Shown: positions 48,387 to 61,860 of the stretch, piece after piece
How positions within the stretch are numbered: position 1 is the stretch's first letter
How the letters are laid out: every line of letters begins with the position of its first letter
From: Combretum micranthum
Lineage: Eukaryota; Streptophyta; Magnoliopsida; Myrtales; Combretaceae
Assembly: GCA_024138025.1 (NCBI GenBank)
Contig: JAMXBD010000399.1
Coordinates: forward strand, 930,001 to 994,000
Length of the DNA stretch: 64,000 nt
Direction: 5' to 3'
The notes under the pieces: model-generated
Database searches by the model: none
Told to the model about the DNA's origin: nothing
Seen by the model: the letters and a program-made list of their open reading frames with translations, nothing else
Position numbers and translations under genes: made by a program

Positions 48387-49408
48387 CGTTAGGTCACCTC
48401 AGTGATTGACGGATGAGATGGAGCGAGATCAATTCATGCTTATCATGAATGAGCTCCTCATGAGCCAAGGCCTGTAGTTATCTCCTATGTGTGCATGAGC
48501 TTAACTGAGAAAGGTTGGATACGGCGGACCGGCCCAACGATCCTTGTTCCAAGCCTACCAAGCCAAATCTCTCCAAGCCATCTCAATAATTAAACTGGAC
48601 TCATTAGGCCTTGTCACTCAGCCCATGAGTCAAGCCCAAGTAAATAATATTTATATTTATATATATGTTTAAATCCCTTTACAGTTATATTTTCAAAATA
48701 AAAAAGGAAATAAATCGGAAAGAATAGTTGTACTGCGGTACCGATAAGCCTTAGTGGAAGGAGAATGCTGTGGCTTGTAACACTTTGTGATAATCAAGTG
48801 CAGTGCAAATCCAAGAGGTAGCAAGGTGGAAAAAAACAAAAAATCTCATTAATAATGAAGTAAAATGTTTTCCTTCAATTCCATTATCATCATTACCATT
48901 GTTCTTAAATTTTAATAGCATTCCATCTATTAACATATTTTATTTTTACTAAACACTAGTTGCTAGCGCTAACAATTTAGTACTCAGTCAGTAAACTCGG
49001 ATGTAACACATTAAAATTATGAAAAAGTTTGGGTAAGTAAAAATCGACGCGAAGGGAAAAAGAGCTAAATTTGAAAAAGACATAGATTTGAATGTGTTTC
49101 CATTTGGGTTTAGGGCCCAAACTCCTTTACAAACATGCAAGCCTGTTAAAATATGATATTATTGTTTTATTCTATATTCTTATTTTTATTAAAATATAAT
49201 ATTATTACAGCTAACTAAATTACAAAATAACAAAATTACCCACATAAGAAACAAATTATATATATTATATAGCATATTATAATTTATATATAAACTATAA
49301 ACATAACATATATGAAATATATATTTTATTTAACAAATAAAACATATAATGTATATATTGATATACAATTGATTTATTTGGTACATATATAGCATATGTA
49401 CATATATA
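48387..49408. other. Intergenic, AT-rich
   Basis: The 48387-48640 part is less AT-rich with no frame of note. The 49180-49408 part is a low-complexity ATATAACATATA-type block. No gene found. Confidence 0.5.
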
Positions 49409-50780
49409 TGTCACATCTCCACGGGATACCCTAATAGCATCGATGCCATCTTGTGATAACTTAGCATACCATGAAGGATAATTAAGCCAACCAAAACTTT
49501 TCAAGAAAACTTGCGGTTATCATACTATTAGGACAATCCATGGTGTGGACATTTAAAATAGGATCATGAAGTTGTCAAGATGAGAAATTTCACATACACA
49601 TAAGATCTTTACAACAATAACTTCCTTATAAACAACTTCGGATCATCTCCCAACAAACTTACAACTTACAAGAACCGACATAAAGGATTCTATACAACAG
49701 ATCTATCTCCAACTTTCACTCGAACCTTGGATTTTCCCCTTGAGATCTACTACATTTGCATACCTCAAGCTTGGATTCACTCTAGAGATCTTGAAAGCAG
49801 ATAAAATTTGTAAGAGTGTGAGCATACCACAGCTTAGTGAGATAAATGATCAAATCAGACTTCAAGCAAATGCCAAATAAGTTTTAGTTATAATCATATG
49901 CAATGCCAGACTCAACTATATGTAATGCAGAGTTCGGATGATGGAAATCTAAACCAGTGGGGATTTGCGCCCTTCCTTTGGGGGTTAAAGGGACCAACTC
50001 AAGTAGTCCATGCCCAAAAGAGACTGAGAATCTTTTTCCAAAATTTACTTAGTATGTATATATAATTACTTATATACATATTCAACATAATCTCAACTTC
50101 ACCATAGAACCATCAGAATCTCCCTAAGTGTTAATACGCTAAAAGTCGACTCTAACTTAGGTGATGCCCTTTGGTAGTTGCATAGTTCCCGTAGGGCTAG
50201 CAACCCTATGATAACCCTACTCGGACTCTCTTAGAGTGACAAGGCATTACCACATAATCGAAATATCTATACGTGACATGAGTATGATGTGAATGCAGTG
50301 TGTTGTCGTGCTACGTATGTCCATTTTGAATTAAAGGTTGGATAAAAGTTATATCATATTATTAATGGCCAAGCAATGTTTAGACAATTATCAATATTTA
50401 TTATACATCAGCAACAGGAAGTTTGTTATTACTTCTGATATTAAAGCTTGCTACACATCCAAGCATCATACAACATACATTATCCTCATCCCCATACATA
50501 ATTAGTTATGTTCATATAGAGATAGGTGTAAGTACATTACAAGCATAACATCATGATAAGATTCAAGTCACTCATCTGTGCATTCTGCTTAGAGATCCTA
50601 GTAGTCTACTAGAAACTCTGGGTCTTGATTGAAAGCTCCTATAGAATAATAAGCATACATCACTAAACACATAACAAAAAAGATAAAACTCTTATAAGAA
50701 CTTATGCGTCCTAGATTTATGATAAAAGCTTCTTAACTTATGTTTTCATCATTACTTACTTAGGTTGGGTCGAGGGTCAC
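49409..50780 (-). mobile_element. Partial LTR, long-LTR family, reversed
   Basis: Starts TGTCACATCTCCACGGGATA, the reverse complement of the family's 3' end. Landmarks GATTTGCGCCCTTCC near 49964 and AGTCACTCATCTGTGC near 50568 stand in the order expected for a reversed copy. It fades out at about 50780 and the TTTACA end was not found, so the right boundary is approximate. Confidence 0.6.
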
Positions 50781-51893
50781 ATTGCTATATAAAACTAGGC
50801 CCATGCCAAAGCAAACTGAGGTTGAGGCTAGCTTAAGAAGGGTCGTGGGATACATTGCTACAAGAAAACCATGTTGCGCCTCAGTGTCTATTTGACCATA
50901 GGCCGCGACGGCACTGTACTCCAACACTTAAACTTATTTTTAGGTTAGACAACTTTTAGTGCCTGTTGCGAGCATGTTGAAGGCTTGACTTTTAGGCTGC
51001 AACAAATATTGTGTGCAAAAACTTTTCCCTTGATACTTACACAAAGCTTCCTACTAATCCACCTTGAGGGCAAAATTAAGCCGCAACACCAACAATAAAC
51101 AGGACAACACCCAAACTTACTCCAAAAAACTATTAACTCTACTAGAGTAGATCCTGGCCTCAAAACGTATATAAAAACAACTCGACACAACAACAACAAC
51201 AAAAACAACAAAATACTAATCTAACAAGAAACTCTATCTTCTAAACCTTAACTTTAGATCCAACATAAGAGCTTATAGGATAGATCTATTGTTATATTAC
51301 ATGTTCTGTTATTTTTTTATTTAGATGAGATAAAACAACTTTTGTTTACAAACATATAGATAATATTTTTCATTTTAAGCCTAAACAAACTTGCAAAATA
51401 GGCTTTTATCTGTTTTTAATATTTCTTAGCAAACTAAGTTTTGTTTTTCAGTTTTCTAAAATATGACACCTGCTAAAAATGATATTTCACACATGAATAG
51501 TGAAATGTGCACATGCAATGGTGTATTCAACAAAGATTCTTTTTGAAATATGAGAAAATAAAGCAAATGAAAATACCTGTCCTGCTTTTTGAGATCACTT
51601 CGCTTTTTTCTTGATAAAACTGTAGTTAGGCAACTTGTAAACACAGTCTTAGGTTTTTCATGCTAAAATGCAAAGGTTTGGAAGAAATATTTTTGTGTGG
51701 GTAAAAGAGAATATGTTCGAAAAGTAAACTTCAAAAATATCGTGTCGGTTTTCTAAAAACAACAACAACGACCGATTTTATGTAAACTTTCAAATCTTTG
51801 ATTACTTTTTTTTTTCATAAAAGAATTTTTTTTATATGAGAATTGTCATTTTAGCATTCAATGAAAAAAACTTTATTTAAGAGAAATAGCAAT
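50781..51893. other. Unassigned, possible DNA-transposon debris
   Basis: A GCTACAAGAAAACCATG stretch near 50857 resembles a CACTA-type terminus with changes, but no matching opposite end was found. No gene. Confidence 0.35.
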
Positions 51894-51901
51894 ATGCCTA
51901 T

Positions 51902-51917
51902 TAGCGCTGGCAATTTG
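51902..51917 (+). repeat. hAT left terminal inverted repeat
   Basis: TAGCGCTGGCAATTTG, directly after the target duplication ATGCCTAT. Confidence 0.92.
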
Positions 51918-52424
51918 TGTTATTGTATCGTGTCTTGTATCTGTGTCGAAACGGGTTCGTGTCCTGAAAACCTAAACCTAGGATCCGACCCATTTATTAA
52001 TTGTGTATGAAAACCTAAACCCGTGATCCGACCCATTTATATTGTGTCTTATGTCTCGTTCAACCCACTTATAGAAAGTTGAATCTAGTACTTGAAGAGC
52101 ATATAAAGACGTTTGGTTATTTACTTTCGTCCATCATAGGTTTGCAATAAAACTAGAAGATATTATAAAACATCCCACATAATAGCAAAAACAACTAGTC
52201 CTCACAAGCTATTGATACCTAATACATATGATTAGTCTTACCAAAATTAAATAAATAACCTTGTGTTTGGTATGCTTATGGGTCACAAAACATTTTAATC
52301 CAAAAACGTCATCTTGGAATAAAATTACACTATAAACGTTTCAGCACAAAGTAAATCTTACAAGAGATTAAACCACAAGAACCTCTAAAGCTAGCAAAAG
52401 AACAAATATGAACACTAAATCTAG

Positions 52425-53524
52425 TTAGGTTAAATCATGGCCTGAAGGGATCTCATTATTGGTGGTGATTTCTTGTTTTATCACATTCTTTGTCAATTCC
52501 TCAAGGGAGACACTTGAAGAACCTACCATGAAAAAATAATAGTATAAATAAAAAATGAATATTATCAACAATTTTATAAAAATAATGTATTTTATTACCT
52601 TCTTCATCAAAGAGCCAATCCTTTGTACATACAAGAGATTCTGTAGTTTCTAGCTTCAATGAGTTACGATGTTTATAGAAGATTTGGCCTCCAGTACTAA
52701 ATGCAGATTCTGAAGCAACCGTAGATATTGGTATGCTTAAGATGTCACGTGCCATTCGTGCAACTTGAGGATATCGAAATTGATTATTTTTCCAGTAACC
52801 TAATATATCTAAATCTACCATCTGATGTTGCTCCTCATCTAAATATAGCTTTAGTTCAGATCTTGTAACACTCTTGAGCATTTTTATGCTTTTAAAAGAT
52901 TGAAAATCCTACACAAAATAAAAAATGCTAAGCGTCATATGAAATAAAAATAGCTTGAAAAGTGTAAACAATATATAATTATAAAAAATAAAGTTACCTT
53001 GATGTCATTGCCCCATTCATCATTAATAGTTTCCATGGTCTTTGATTCATCGCCACCAAAATTTTTATCTGAACTTCCATCATCTATCAGTGCATATTCA
53101 TCAAAGAGAGAAATAATGCTTTTTTGAATTTTAAAAACTCACTTGAGTCAGCACCATAAATCCTCTGGTAAGTCCATTCAACATAATCAAAGCTTATACT
53201 GTGGATCCAATGTAATAGCGATTTCCAATATCACACTAAACTCAGACTAATACTTTTCAAATTTCGCAAACATCCTAGTTGCCGTATCTTTCAAATATAG
53301 TTCACTTCCACCCATCAATGCTCGATATGCCTTACAAATTGATGGAAAGTACAAATTGGCAATAGGATATTTTGTTCTAGAGAATTGACAAGTGATATCA
53401 TAAAAAAGCTTCAAGAACCTGGTCATTTTCTCAAGCCTGTCCCATTCTTCCAAAGAAGGATAATACTTATAATTGGAATCACTTAACTTTAAATGATAAA
53501 ACATACTTTAATAATGAACCGCAC
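52425..53524 (-). pseudogene. hAT transposase, C-terminal half
   Basis: Exons on the minus strand are 53524-52998 (broken), 52908-52599 and 52522-52425, with GT/AG introns at 52997-52909 and 52598-52523. The middle exon carries the hAT C-terminal dimerisation domain, with YWKNNQFRYPQVARMARDIL and IPISTVASESAFSTGG; the last exon ends IPSGHDLT and a stop. The first part, with KMTRFLKLFYDITCQF, belongs to the RNase H-like core. It has a TAG in place of a Trp codon near 53243 and a one-base insertion near 53190. At 53524 the gene is cut by the LTR at 53525. The 53094-53524 part is duplicated at 58150-58589. Similar to RICESLEEPER/DAYSLEEPER-type BED finger transposases. Confidence 0.9.
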
Positions 53525-56500
53525 TGTAATCCTCTAGATTTTATGCTACAGTTATATTTAAACCCTAAACCGGAAGTCAATCAGAAACCTTAAGGTCAAT
53601 GAATATACATCAAACCCTAGTAAATTAGATCCGACAATCCTGTGCTCTTAATCCGAAATAATGAAATTGAGATAGTAGTGAAGTTCGTAATAACTTAAGG
53701 AAGCATAAAAATATCATATTCGAAAATTTTTAGTATCTTTTGGATCCAATCGGGATCAGTTTTCGAAAACCGTGCCTCGATATCCTCGACAGCAAAAATA
53801 TTATCGTAATACCAATAAAATTGTAAAAATGCAATGATGTAAAAAATATCAGTTTTATAATTTTTCAGTATCTAAAAATAATAGATATAGTTTAATTATG
53901 CGTATTTTTATAACTACCTATATTAATTTGTCTTATTTATTATTCATAGTACTATTCTACACTATTCATTACTATTCACCTATCTCTACTTTTTTATACC
54001 TATTCTTACACTCTATATACATATTATCTACTTTTTATTTTTTCTATACGGCTTCATTCACATCAAACCTTATATCTTATTACTTTTAATTAACAAAAAT
54101 ATAAAACAAATCAAAATCACTCTCTTCCCTCTTCCTCTCAATCATGTCGGCAATGCCTATCACATGCATACATTTATTTTTTTTCTTTTTCAATTTATTT
54201 AATCCACATAATTTTCCATTCCAAAAATTCTATAAATACCCTCTCTCCCTCCAATTCTTTCACACATTCATGCACCTTACTAAAACTCTATCAAATTCTC
54301 TCCACAAATACTCTCTTCCAAAATCTCTTTTTTCTTTCTTTACTACCCAAAATTTTCCTACACACATAAATACTATCCAAACTTTCTCTACACTACCACT
54401 TTCATACTTTCTTTATAGGTAAATACTCTTACCTATTCTACCATTTATCTTCCATGTCATGTAACTTAGCATGATTATGATGTTATTTCTCAAAAACTCA
54501 TATGAGTTGTAGAAGCAACAACATATTCATGCTTTGTTCTTGCACATGCCAAGAATTCTGATTTTTATTATGTTGTTATTATAATCTTATTATTGTTATC
54601 ATGCTTTTAACCTAACTTTGTATATATATTACTATCTATATGTATATCTATATATTTTAGAGCCTAAATGCTCACTAACTCACTAACAAGCTTATTACTA
54701 TATTTGCTCTTATTATTGCTTTTTCTCTTTCTTCCTTTTTTGGACAAAGTCCCGAGATACCTTGATGAAGCTAAGGCTCTCAATACTTGATCAAGTTGCC
54801 TTGATGAAGCTAAGGTTCCCAATACTTGACCATAATATCTTGCTCATTATTATCTTGCTTAATATTAACTTGCTTCTTATCTTATTTTTCATCATCTACA
54901 TACTACATGCTCATAATACATGCATATTCATAATGATATTGTCTCAGCAATATTTAAAGTAGGATTTTTCCTTAATAAAAGAACTTGAAACTAAACTTTT
55001 TATTATTTAATTAGCCACTAAATAAAAGAGTAGTTGTCAACAACTTGGAAAATGGATTTTTGCAACATTTTCTCAAGCTTTCTCAAAGTTTTCTCAAATA
55101 TGATTTTACCGAGGAAATAAAGGAAACAAACACCTTCTTTTCATAACAAGATAACCCAGGCTTAGTAAAAAAATAATTTGTTGGTATACAAATTTTCTCA
55201 CAAAAAGCTTAAGGTTAAAGTCTTTTCAACTTCATAACAAAAACCAATAAGCCAAGTAGTTTTCAAAGTTAAGATAAAATCAACCTGTTAATTTATAAAC
55301 CCACTTAAAAAAAATTAATTATTTTCAAGTTTCTAAAAAAGGAACCTATTTTCAAAAAATAAAAAAGATATAAATATGATAAGTTTAAAAACAAAGGATT
55401 TTATCAATAACTTAGAAAGATGATTTCCTTTCAAATAAGATCGATAAAGGAAATGAAAAACCAAGTTTTAGAAATAAAATTTATTTATTTATTTTAGGAG
55501 TTAATAAACAGGAATATAAGAGGAAAAAGACTCATTTAATAAAACCATTCTAAAGGCAAATTTATAAATAGGTTATCAACAACTTAATTTTTTTTTTTTG
55601 AAAACTTTGTTCTTTTATCACTAAAAGTAAAATTGTAAAAGACTAAAGTTAAGAGAAAAAATTATTTGTTATAGAAAAGAAAAGGGAAAACAAAATGAGA
55701 AAGTACTCATTTATAATGACCTAAGAAGATATAAAGTTTCTTCAAATATTTTGAATGAAAATCTATCAAGTTTAAGTTTCAACACTTCAAGATAAATTGT
55801 TTTATGAAAAATAATCGTTGAGACAACACCATTAGAATTTTTTCATATAAAGTGAGTTTATATATATATATATATATACATTCAAATAATTTTTCAACCA
55901 TATACATATCTATATTTTTGGTAAAGGATTTTTAAATAAGGTTGAATTGAAAAATTCTTTTGTAAAAGTTGGAATTTTTCGTTTTGAATTTGTACTGAGA
56001 CTTTTACCAACCCAAATAACCTTATATGTAGGAAATAACTATAGAAATGCATAGATCTTTTGGAGTAGGTAGAAATCGGTATATAATATGCAAAATTCCG
56101 AGTTAAAATGAGCAAGTTATGTCCATTTTAAGTTGGAATTTCACTGTATGCGAATTTTGACGAACTAGTAAATAGAATTACAAGTTTAAGTAGATCTTCC
56201 AAGAAATACTCATTTTGGGTATTTCCTATGTATACGTGATGTGGAGTCTTAGCTATCATGCCCGAAAGACTATTTCGACCAAGGATCTTCTACTGATATG
56301 GCCGAGTGAGTTTAAATTTTCGCAATTATACTTATGTGTTTGCCTGTAGTCTAGTAGTACTAGATTTTAGGAAAAGATAAAATATGAAAGTGCATGTGTT
56401 TTACTTACATGGTTGAAATTATGGTAAGTATATTGAGGTGAGAATTGTTAACTAAACATTGTATGATTTAGTTTAGTATTGATTGTCTGCAAATTCTATG

Positions 56501-57446
56501 GTCACTTATAAAATGACTAATACTATGCCATGATTACTTAAATTAAATAATTCATGCATGACACGTAGTGAGTCACATTGCATTTATTACTATACCCTTG
56601 GTAGGACAAGGGCATAGTAATGAGGTTGAAGACTTGAAATTATAATCTATAATTTTCATTGTCTATAATTAAATGGTGAGTAGGCACCCGGATTTTCATT
56701 GTTTGTAATTAAATGGTGAGTGGGCACCTGAATCAACTATATTTTAGTAATTAGTAGGAATCTGTACAAAACTACAAAAATATCATTTGCGAACTATGGC
56801 TTCGTTGCCTGAAACACTTAACCACCGAATGGAGGGGTAAATCTATTCAAGCATATGATTCCCGGAAAATCGTATGTATTGTTTTCTCACATGCTTGCTT
56901 GCATCTCATATGCTTGATTAAATAACTTGATTGATTGTTGATTGTTGATTGTTGAGTACTTTACTTGTGGATTTAATTTTCGCTAAGTAAGAAGCTTACC
57001 TCCTTATAGATACCTTTTGCAATTTCCCCATTTATGGTTGAAGCCTTGGGGGTATTTCTCACAGGTATTACCTTTTTAGCTTAAGGAGTTTGGAAGAAGT
57101 TAAAGACTAGATGTAGACTTAGACTTCTAAGTAAATCTCCATGTAATTATTTTGAATAGGCTTCATTAGAACTTGATGAACTATATCTTTTACGGGGGAA
57201 TATCCCTTTGATGATTGTAAGACCTTTATATATATTTCCCTAATTCAGTTATTATGTTATGATTTCCATTCTTAAATTGCTATATGAATGTCTTTTTAAG
57301 CTCGTTTCAAAGTTGGTCCTCTATGTTGTGAACGTACGCCTTACACCCGGTATCGAAGCTTATGGGATAATTGAGGTCGTTATACTTAAGCTTTAATATT
57401 GAGTGTGGTGAACTGTCGCGTTTAGGATACACTTTAGGGCGTGACA
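53525..57446 (+). mobile_element. 5' LTR of nested retrotransposon, 3.9 kb
   Basis: Starts TGTAATCCTCTAGATTTTAT and ends TTTAGGGCGTGACA, then a primer binding site follows. It is the only copy of the long-LTR family in this window with a retained internal region, and so gives the orientation of the family. It begins exactly where the hAT transposase breaks off. No 3' LTR exists before the hAT sequence resumes at 58150, so the element is truncated. Confidence 0.85.
54231..54238 (+). promoter_or_regulatory. LTR TATA box
   Basis: TATAAATA in AATTCTATAAATACCC, the same context as at 45206. Confidence 0.6.
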
Positions 57447-58149
57447 GTTTAAGTTGGTATCAGAGCATGGTTAAGAATTTTAGATCATAGTAAAAGAAAT
57501 GGACTTAAGAAGAAAATAAGTAGAATGGAAATAAGAAGGACTTAGATAGTTTAGCATGGGTAGAATAAGTTTTCTGACTCCCTTTCTTTTGTGAATAGAT
57601 ATCTCTAGGAGAAGCCCGCTTGGAGGCTTAGAAATTTCGGAAAGAACCCGATGAGACCCTTATCAATTACTGGCTGAGACTTAGGGTCCTCTGTGAAGAG
57701 TTTGCTTTAGCAGGAAGACCTAAGTTGTTGAAAGAGATGTTTATCCTATGGAAGTAGGGATTGAAATATACGGAATGGGCAATGATTGTGGAGACAGTAA
57801 GATATTGCCCTTTAAGGAAGAAGAAGTGGTCAGAGTTAGAGGTGATTTACACCATCGGAAACATCTCTTTGTTCACCAACCATGAGTCTGTGCTACAGGA
57901 AGCGACTGTTGTGTTGAGGAAAAAAGGAGCACCCACATTTCTTGATTTCCAAACTTGGAAAGAAATTAGGCCATTATTCATCTATGCTCATGATGAATTG
58001 AAGGACCACAGTGAATGGTGTAAAGCCGATTATGAATGAGCCTTCTATTGGCATGGTGTGTACCATAATATGCTCAAACCATCTGGCGATGAAGCACCTC
58101 AATCGTCATCACTCATGGGACTTCAGCTTGAAGATGATGAAGTTCTAGT
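57447..58149 (+). pseudogene. Retrotransposon gag remnant
   Basis: Downstream of the primer binding site, one frame from about 57600 to 58037 reads EPDETLINYWLRLRVLCEEF, then GLKYTEWAMIVETVR and further to KDHSEWCKADYE. It is interrupted by TAG stops near 57630 and 57755 and by a TGA at 58037. The F-x-L-R..L-C-E-E-F pattern is gag-like, but I cannot assign a lineage. The sequence stops at 58149, where transposase sequence on the opposite strand begins. No zinc knuckle, protease or reverse transcriptase is left. Confidence 0.6.
57455..57466 (+). other. Primer binding site (tRNA-iMet type)
   Basis: TGGTATCAGAGC lies eight bases after the LTR end, within GTTTAAGTTGGTATCAGAGC. It is the standard plant initiator tRNA-Met site. 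Confidence 0.88.
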
Positions 58150-59690
58150 ATATTCATCAAAGAGAGAAAATAATGCTCTTTTGACTTTTAAAAACTCACT
58201 TGAGTCAGCACCATAAATCCTTTGGTAAGTCCACTCAATATAATCAAGGTTATACCTTGGATCCAATGTAACAACAATTGCCAAAATCACACTAAACTCA
58301 GACCAATACTTTTCAAATTTCACAAACATCCTAGTTGCCATATCTTTCAAATATAATTCACTTCCACCCATATTATTTGTTAGTGCTTGATATGCCTTAC
58401 AAATTGATGGAAAGTATAAATTAGTAGTAGGATATTTTGTTCTAGAGAATTGACAAGTGATATCATAAAAAAGCTTCAAGAACTTGGTCATTTTCTCAAA
58501 CCTGTCCCATTCTTCCAAAGAAGGACAATACTTATAATTGGAATCACTTAAATCTAAATGACAAAATGCACTTTTATAAAGAACTACACTCTCAAGCATG
58601 AAATATGTGGAATTCCACCGAGTTGGAACATCTTGTCTCAAACCCTTATTTTTTGACAAACATAATAGGCTTACACATTCAGCAAACTTTATTTTTCGTG
58701 TTTGAGACCCCTTCACATACTTCACACTTTCCCTAACCTTATCCACAACACCATCAATATCTTTCATACCATCTTGAACAATCAAATTAAGAATATATGC
58801 ACAACATCTTATATGAAAATAATTGCCTGATGCCAAAAGTCCACCTCGAACATTTAGTTGTGACTTCAATACACTTACAAAAAGATCATTTGCTGAAGCA
58901 TTATCCAAAGTCACACTGAATAATTTACTTTCGATAACTTAATTAGCTAGTAATGTTATTGCTTTTTCAGTTAATGCAACACCTGAATGTGGAGGTGGCA
59001 TATATGCAAAACTCAAAATCCTCTTTTGTAAGACCCAATTTTTATCAATGAAATGTGCAGTCACTGATATATATCCATTGAGTGCTATAGATGTCCACAA
59101 ATCAAATGTTAAGCAACTTTACCTAAACACTCCAAAAGCATATTTTTGATCCTACTTCTTTCCCTCTTATACATCTTTAATACATCAGCTTTCAAAGTAT
59201 TTCTAGAAATATGAAAAACATTTTCATTCAATTACTCAAACATAGCCCTAAATCCGCTATACTCTGCTAATACAAGAGGCATTTCATGCTTAACAATAGC
59301 AATAACAAATAACTGACGATATTTTTCAGGATCAAACTTGTTGGTTTTGCATTTCACATTAGTAGACAAAAGCATCTGTCCAATGTCTCTACTGTTACGT
59401 TTTTGACATTTATTAGCATGCCTTTTTAAGTTCCCCATCCTAAATTAACTGTCACATTTATAGTAGTCTTACACGACTTACATATATCTTTTGTGACAAT
59501 TGATCCATCTGATCTCTTTTTCATGAGTATGAGTGAAAAATTTCCACCATGGAGATGTGAACCGCCTTTGTCGTTTAGAGTTATTAGTTGATGAAAAGAC
59601 TTCAACCACATCATCCTCTTCATTTGTTCCTAATTTTTCCATTTCATCAAAATCTTCTATAGGCGAATCCATCTCCATCTACATGTCAAA
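58150..59690 (-). pseudogene. hAT transposase, N-terminal and central part
   Basis: On the minus strand, the probable start (MEMDSPIEDFDE) lies at 59678, followed by a broken BED zinc finger: SPWWKFF, then CKSC, then GNLKRHANKC in three frames. Next come LTFDLWTSIALNGYISVTAH and KNWVLQKRILSFAYMPPPHS, a TAA near 58940, then VTLDNASAND and a 263-residue open stretch (58914-58123) with RWNSTYFMLE and KMTKFLKLFYDITCQF. At least two frameshifts and two stops make it inactive. The hAT match ends at 58150 in SLFDEY; the open frame runs on a few residues into retrotransposon DNA. The missing C-terminus is at 52425-53524. Confidence 0.9.
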
Positions 59691-60289
59691 TAAAAATCAT
59701 AGGTTATTATCCATCTCTATATTGCATGCACATAATTTCATTATTGATGAAATCTAAATACAAAATGAATCTAGCAAAGAAAATAGAACGCGTAGGATTT
59801 CACTTCACTAAGAGATAGAAATAAGGATTTTAATCAATCTTACTTCGAAAAAGATGAAAGTTAGAATTTCTACACAATTTCACTTGATTTAAGCATAAAG
59901 CTAAGGTCTTTAATAGATTTCACACATTTGAAAGACAAAGACTAGGATGTTTAGCCAATATCACTACACTTAATCGACTTTTTAATCCATTTTACATTTT
60001 ATTAAGTAAAAAGTTAGTGTTCTGAAGTTATACAAACCTGTGATCGTATTGGGGACATTGACATCAGAATCATAGTGTATTGATGATGAAATTGCAAGCA
60101 AAAGTGATTGTAGAAGTAGTAATAAGGAAACACAATGGCAGTATGTTGTGTTAGAGGCAATGTAGAATGAGTTCAGTCTAGGGTTAAACAAGAAAGATTA
60201 TGTATGTTTTTCAAGTGTAAATTTTAATCGTTAGATTTGTGTAAAATATAATAACATTAAGGATGAATTGTGAAGACCTCTTATAAACT
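59691..60289. other. hAT internal, transposase 5' leader region
   Basis: Non-coding DNA between the transposase start and the AT-rich block. It probably contains the promoter and leader of the transposase gene. No specific signal is recognised. Confidence 0.45.
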
Positions 60290-61020
60290 TCCATAAACAG
60301 ACATAGATATACATATATACATGTTATAGACATTTGTTAAACATATAATATTATATATATGTGTAACATTATGTAATTGTATAACATAAATATAAATATA
60401 ACATATTGATTATATGTAAAAATATGAATTGTATACACATACTTAAATAAACATATGATTATACATGTAAAAAGATTTATATATGTAACATATATAATAC
60501 ATAGAATGCATTTATAATCTATAAATTATATATTTTTTAGACATTTATTATACATCTTATGTAGATTATGTAATATATCTACATAATGATATATAAATGT
60601 CTTATATAAAGTCTATATTTTAACATAAGTATTATTATGATATGCTATATATATAATCCTTATAACATATAGATTATGTATTTATAACTTATAGATTATG
60701 TATTTATAACTTACAGATTTTGAATATAAATGTGTATATATATACATAATATTTGTTATAGATATCTTGTTTATATGCTATATAATCTATATTTGCTATA
60801 AATATATGTATCATACATATAGCAAATAAATAAATCATATATTAATATATACATTATATATATTTCTTTTTGCTAAATACGGTCTATATTTTATATGCCA
60901 TATATAAGTATGCATATTCCATATGTAATTTATAATATGTTATACATATATAACATATACAATATATATGTATATATTTGTATATAACATATATTTGAAT
61001 GGATAATTATTTTCTATAAT
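60290..61020. repeat. AT-rich low-complexity block within hAT
   Basis: About 730 bases built from ATATAACATATA, TATATGTATA and ATAGATTATGTA-type words. A similar block lies outside the element at 61490-61860. Confidence 0.8.
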
Positions 61021-61247
61021 ATTTTTTAATTATTACTTAATGGGTTCACAGGTTGTACCATAACTGCTAACTCGGATCTGTTTATGAAGCATGTCTCGTG
61101 TATAGGTTTAAAACCTAAACCGAACCCGGACATGTATAAATTCGTGTCATTTCTTGGTTTAACCCATTTATTAATCATGTCGACTTTTGCTTATCCATAT
61201 CCTTTTATAATCATATCGTGTCGTGTCCCGGTTTACAAGTTGGGTCG

Positions 61248-61263
61248 CAAATTGCCAGCGCCA
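61248..61263 (-). repeat. hAT right terminal inverted repeat
   Basis: CAAATTGCCAGCGCCA, followed by the target duplication ATGCCTAT at 61264-61271. Confidence 0.92.
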
Positions 61264-61271
61264 ATGCCTAT

Positions 61272-61860
61272 GCTTTAAAACTTATTGTGACAACTTGTAA
61301 TAAATTTCTGGTACTTTTAAAAAAAGGTTTAATTATAAAATACGAAAACCTTTTTAATGTATGCAATCAAATTATATTATTAGAAAATATTAATTAATAT
61401 ACTTCCAAAATATTTATTATTTTTGAAGATATAAAATTAGATTTAGATTTTAATTCTTTTTAAATCTTTTAACTCATGCTGTGGCCAAAACTTGGGGATT
61501 ACAATATATGCATAACATATATTCCATATAAAATATAAACTAAATATCTATAACTAATATATGTATAGACATAACACACATATAATAAAATCTATAGGCT
61601 ATATATATAGTTTTATATGTTGTATAAAGATGATGCATATGATATATTATATAAATATCGATGATAAAATAAAAATTGCATATAAAACATTTATAAAGTA
61701 GGTAGATTATATAAAATACATAGGTGTAATTTATAGGATACCTGTAAAGTATCATTATATACAATTAATATCACATAATTATATATATAGCACAATCTCT
61801 CTCTCTATATATATGTCGCATAAGATACATATAACAACAATTTATATGTATGAGTAAAAT
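61272..61860. other. AT-rich flank of hAT element
   Basis: Low-complexity AT DNA, including a CTCTCTCTCT run near 61796. Nothing coding. Confidence 0.6.

Larger units (their letters stand above)
51902..61263 (-). mobile_element. hAT transposon, 9.4 kb, with nested retrotransposon
   Basis: Terminal inverted repeats TAGCGCTGGCAATTTG (51902-51917) and its complement CAAATTGCCAGCGCCA (61248-61263) differ at one of 16 positions. A perfect 8-bp target duplication ATGCCTAT lies at 51894-51901 and 61264-61271. Both ends carry subterminal GTGTCGTGTC-, GGGTT- and ACCTAAACC-type motifs. The transposase gene runs on the minus strand and is split by a truncated LTR retrotransposon at 53525-58149. Removing that insert and one copy of a 440-bp duplicated transposase segment leaves about 4.3 kb, a normal size for an autonomous plant hAT. 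Stops and frameshifts show that it is inactive. Confidence 0.93.

Noticed and set aside
48387..48640. Less AT-rich stretch after the solo LTR as a possible exon
   Set aside because: All frames are short and interrupted, and no splice-consistent extension or family similarity was seen.
50845..50900. CACTA-type transposon terminus (GCTACAAGAAAACC)
   Set aside because: The match to the CACTACAAGAAA consensus is imperfect, and no inverted partner or 3-bp target duplication was found.
61084..61278. 64-residue frame at the right end of the hAT element
   Set aside because: It lies across subterminal repeats, the terminal inverted repeat and the target duplication, so it cannot be a real gene.
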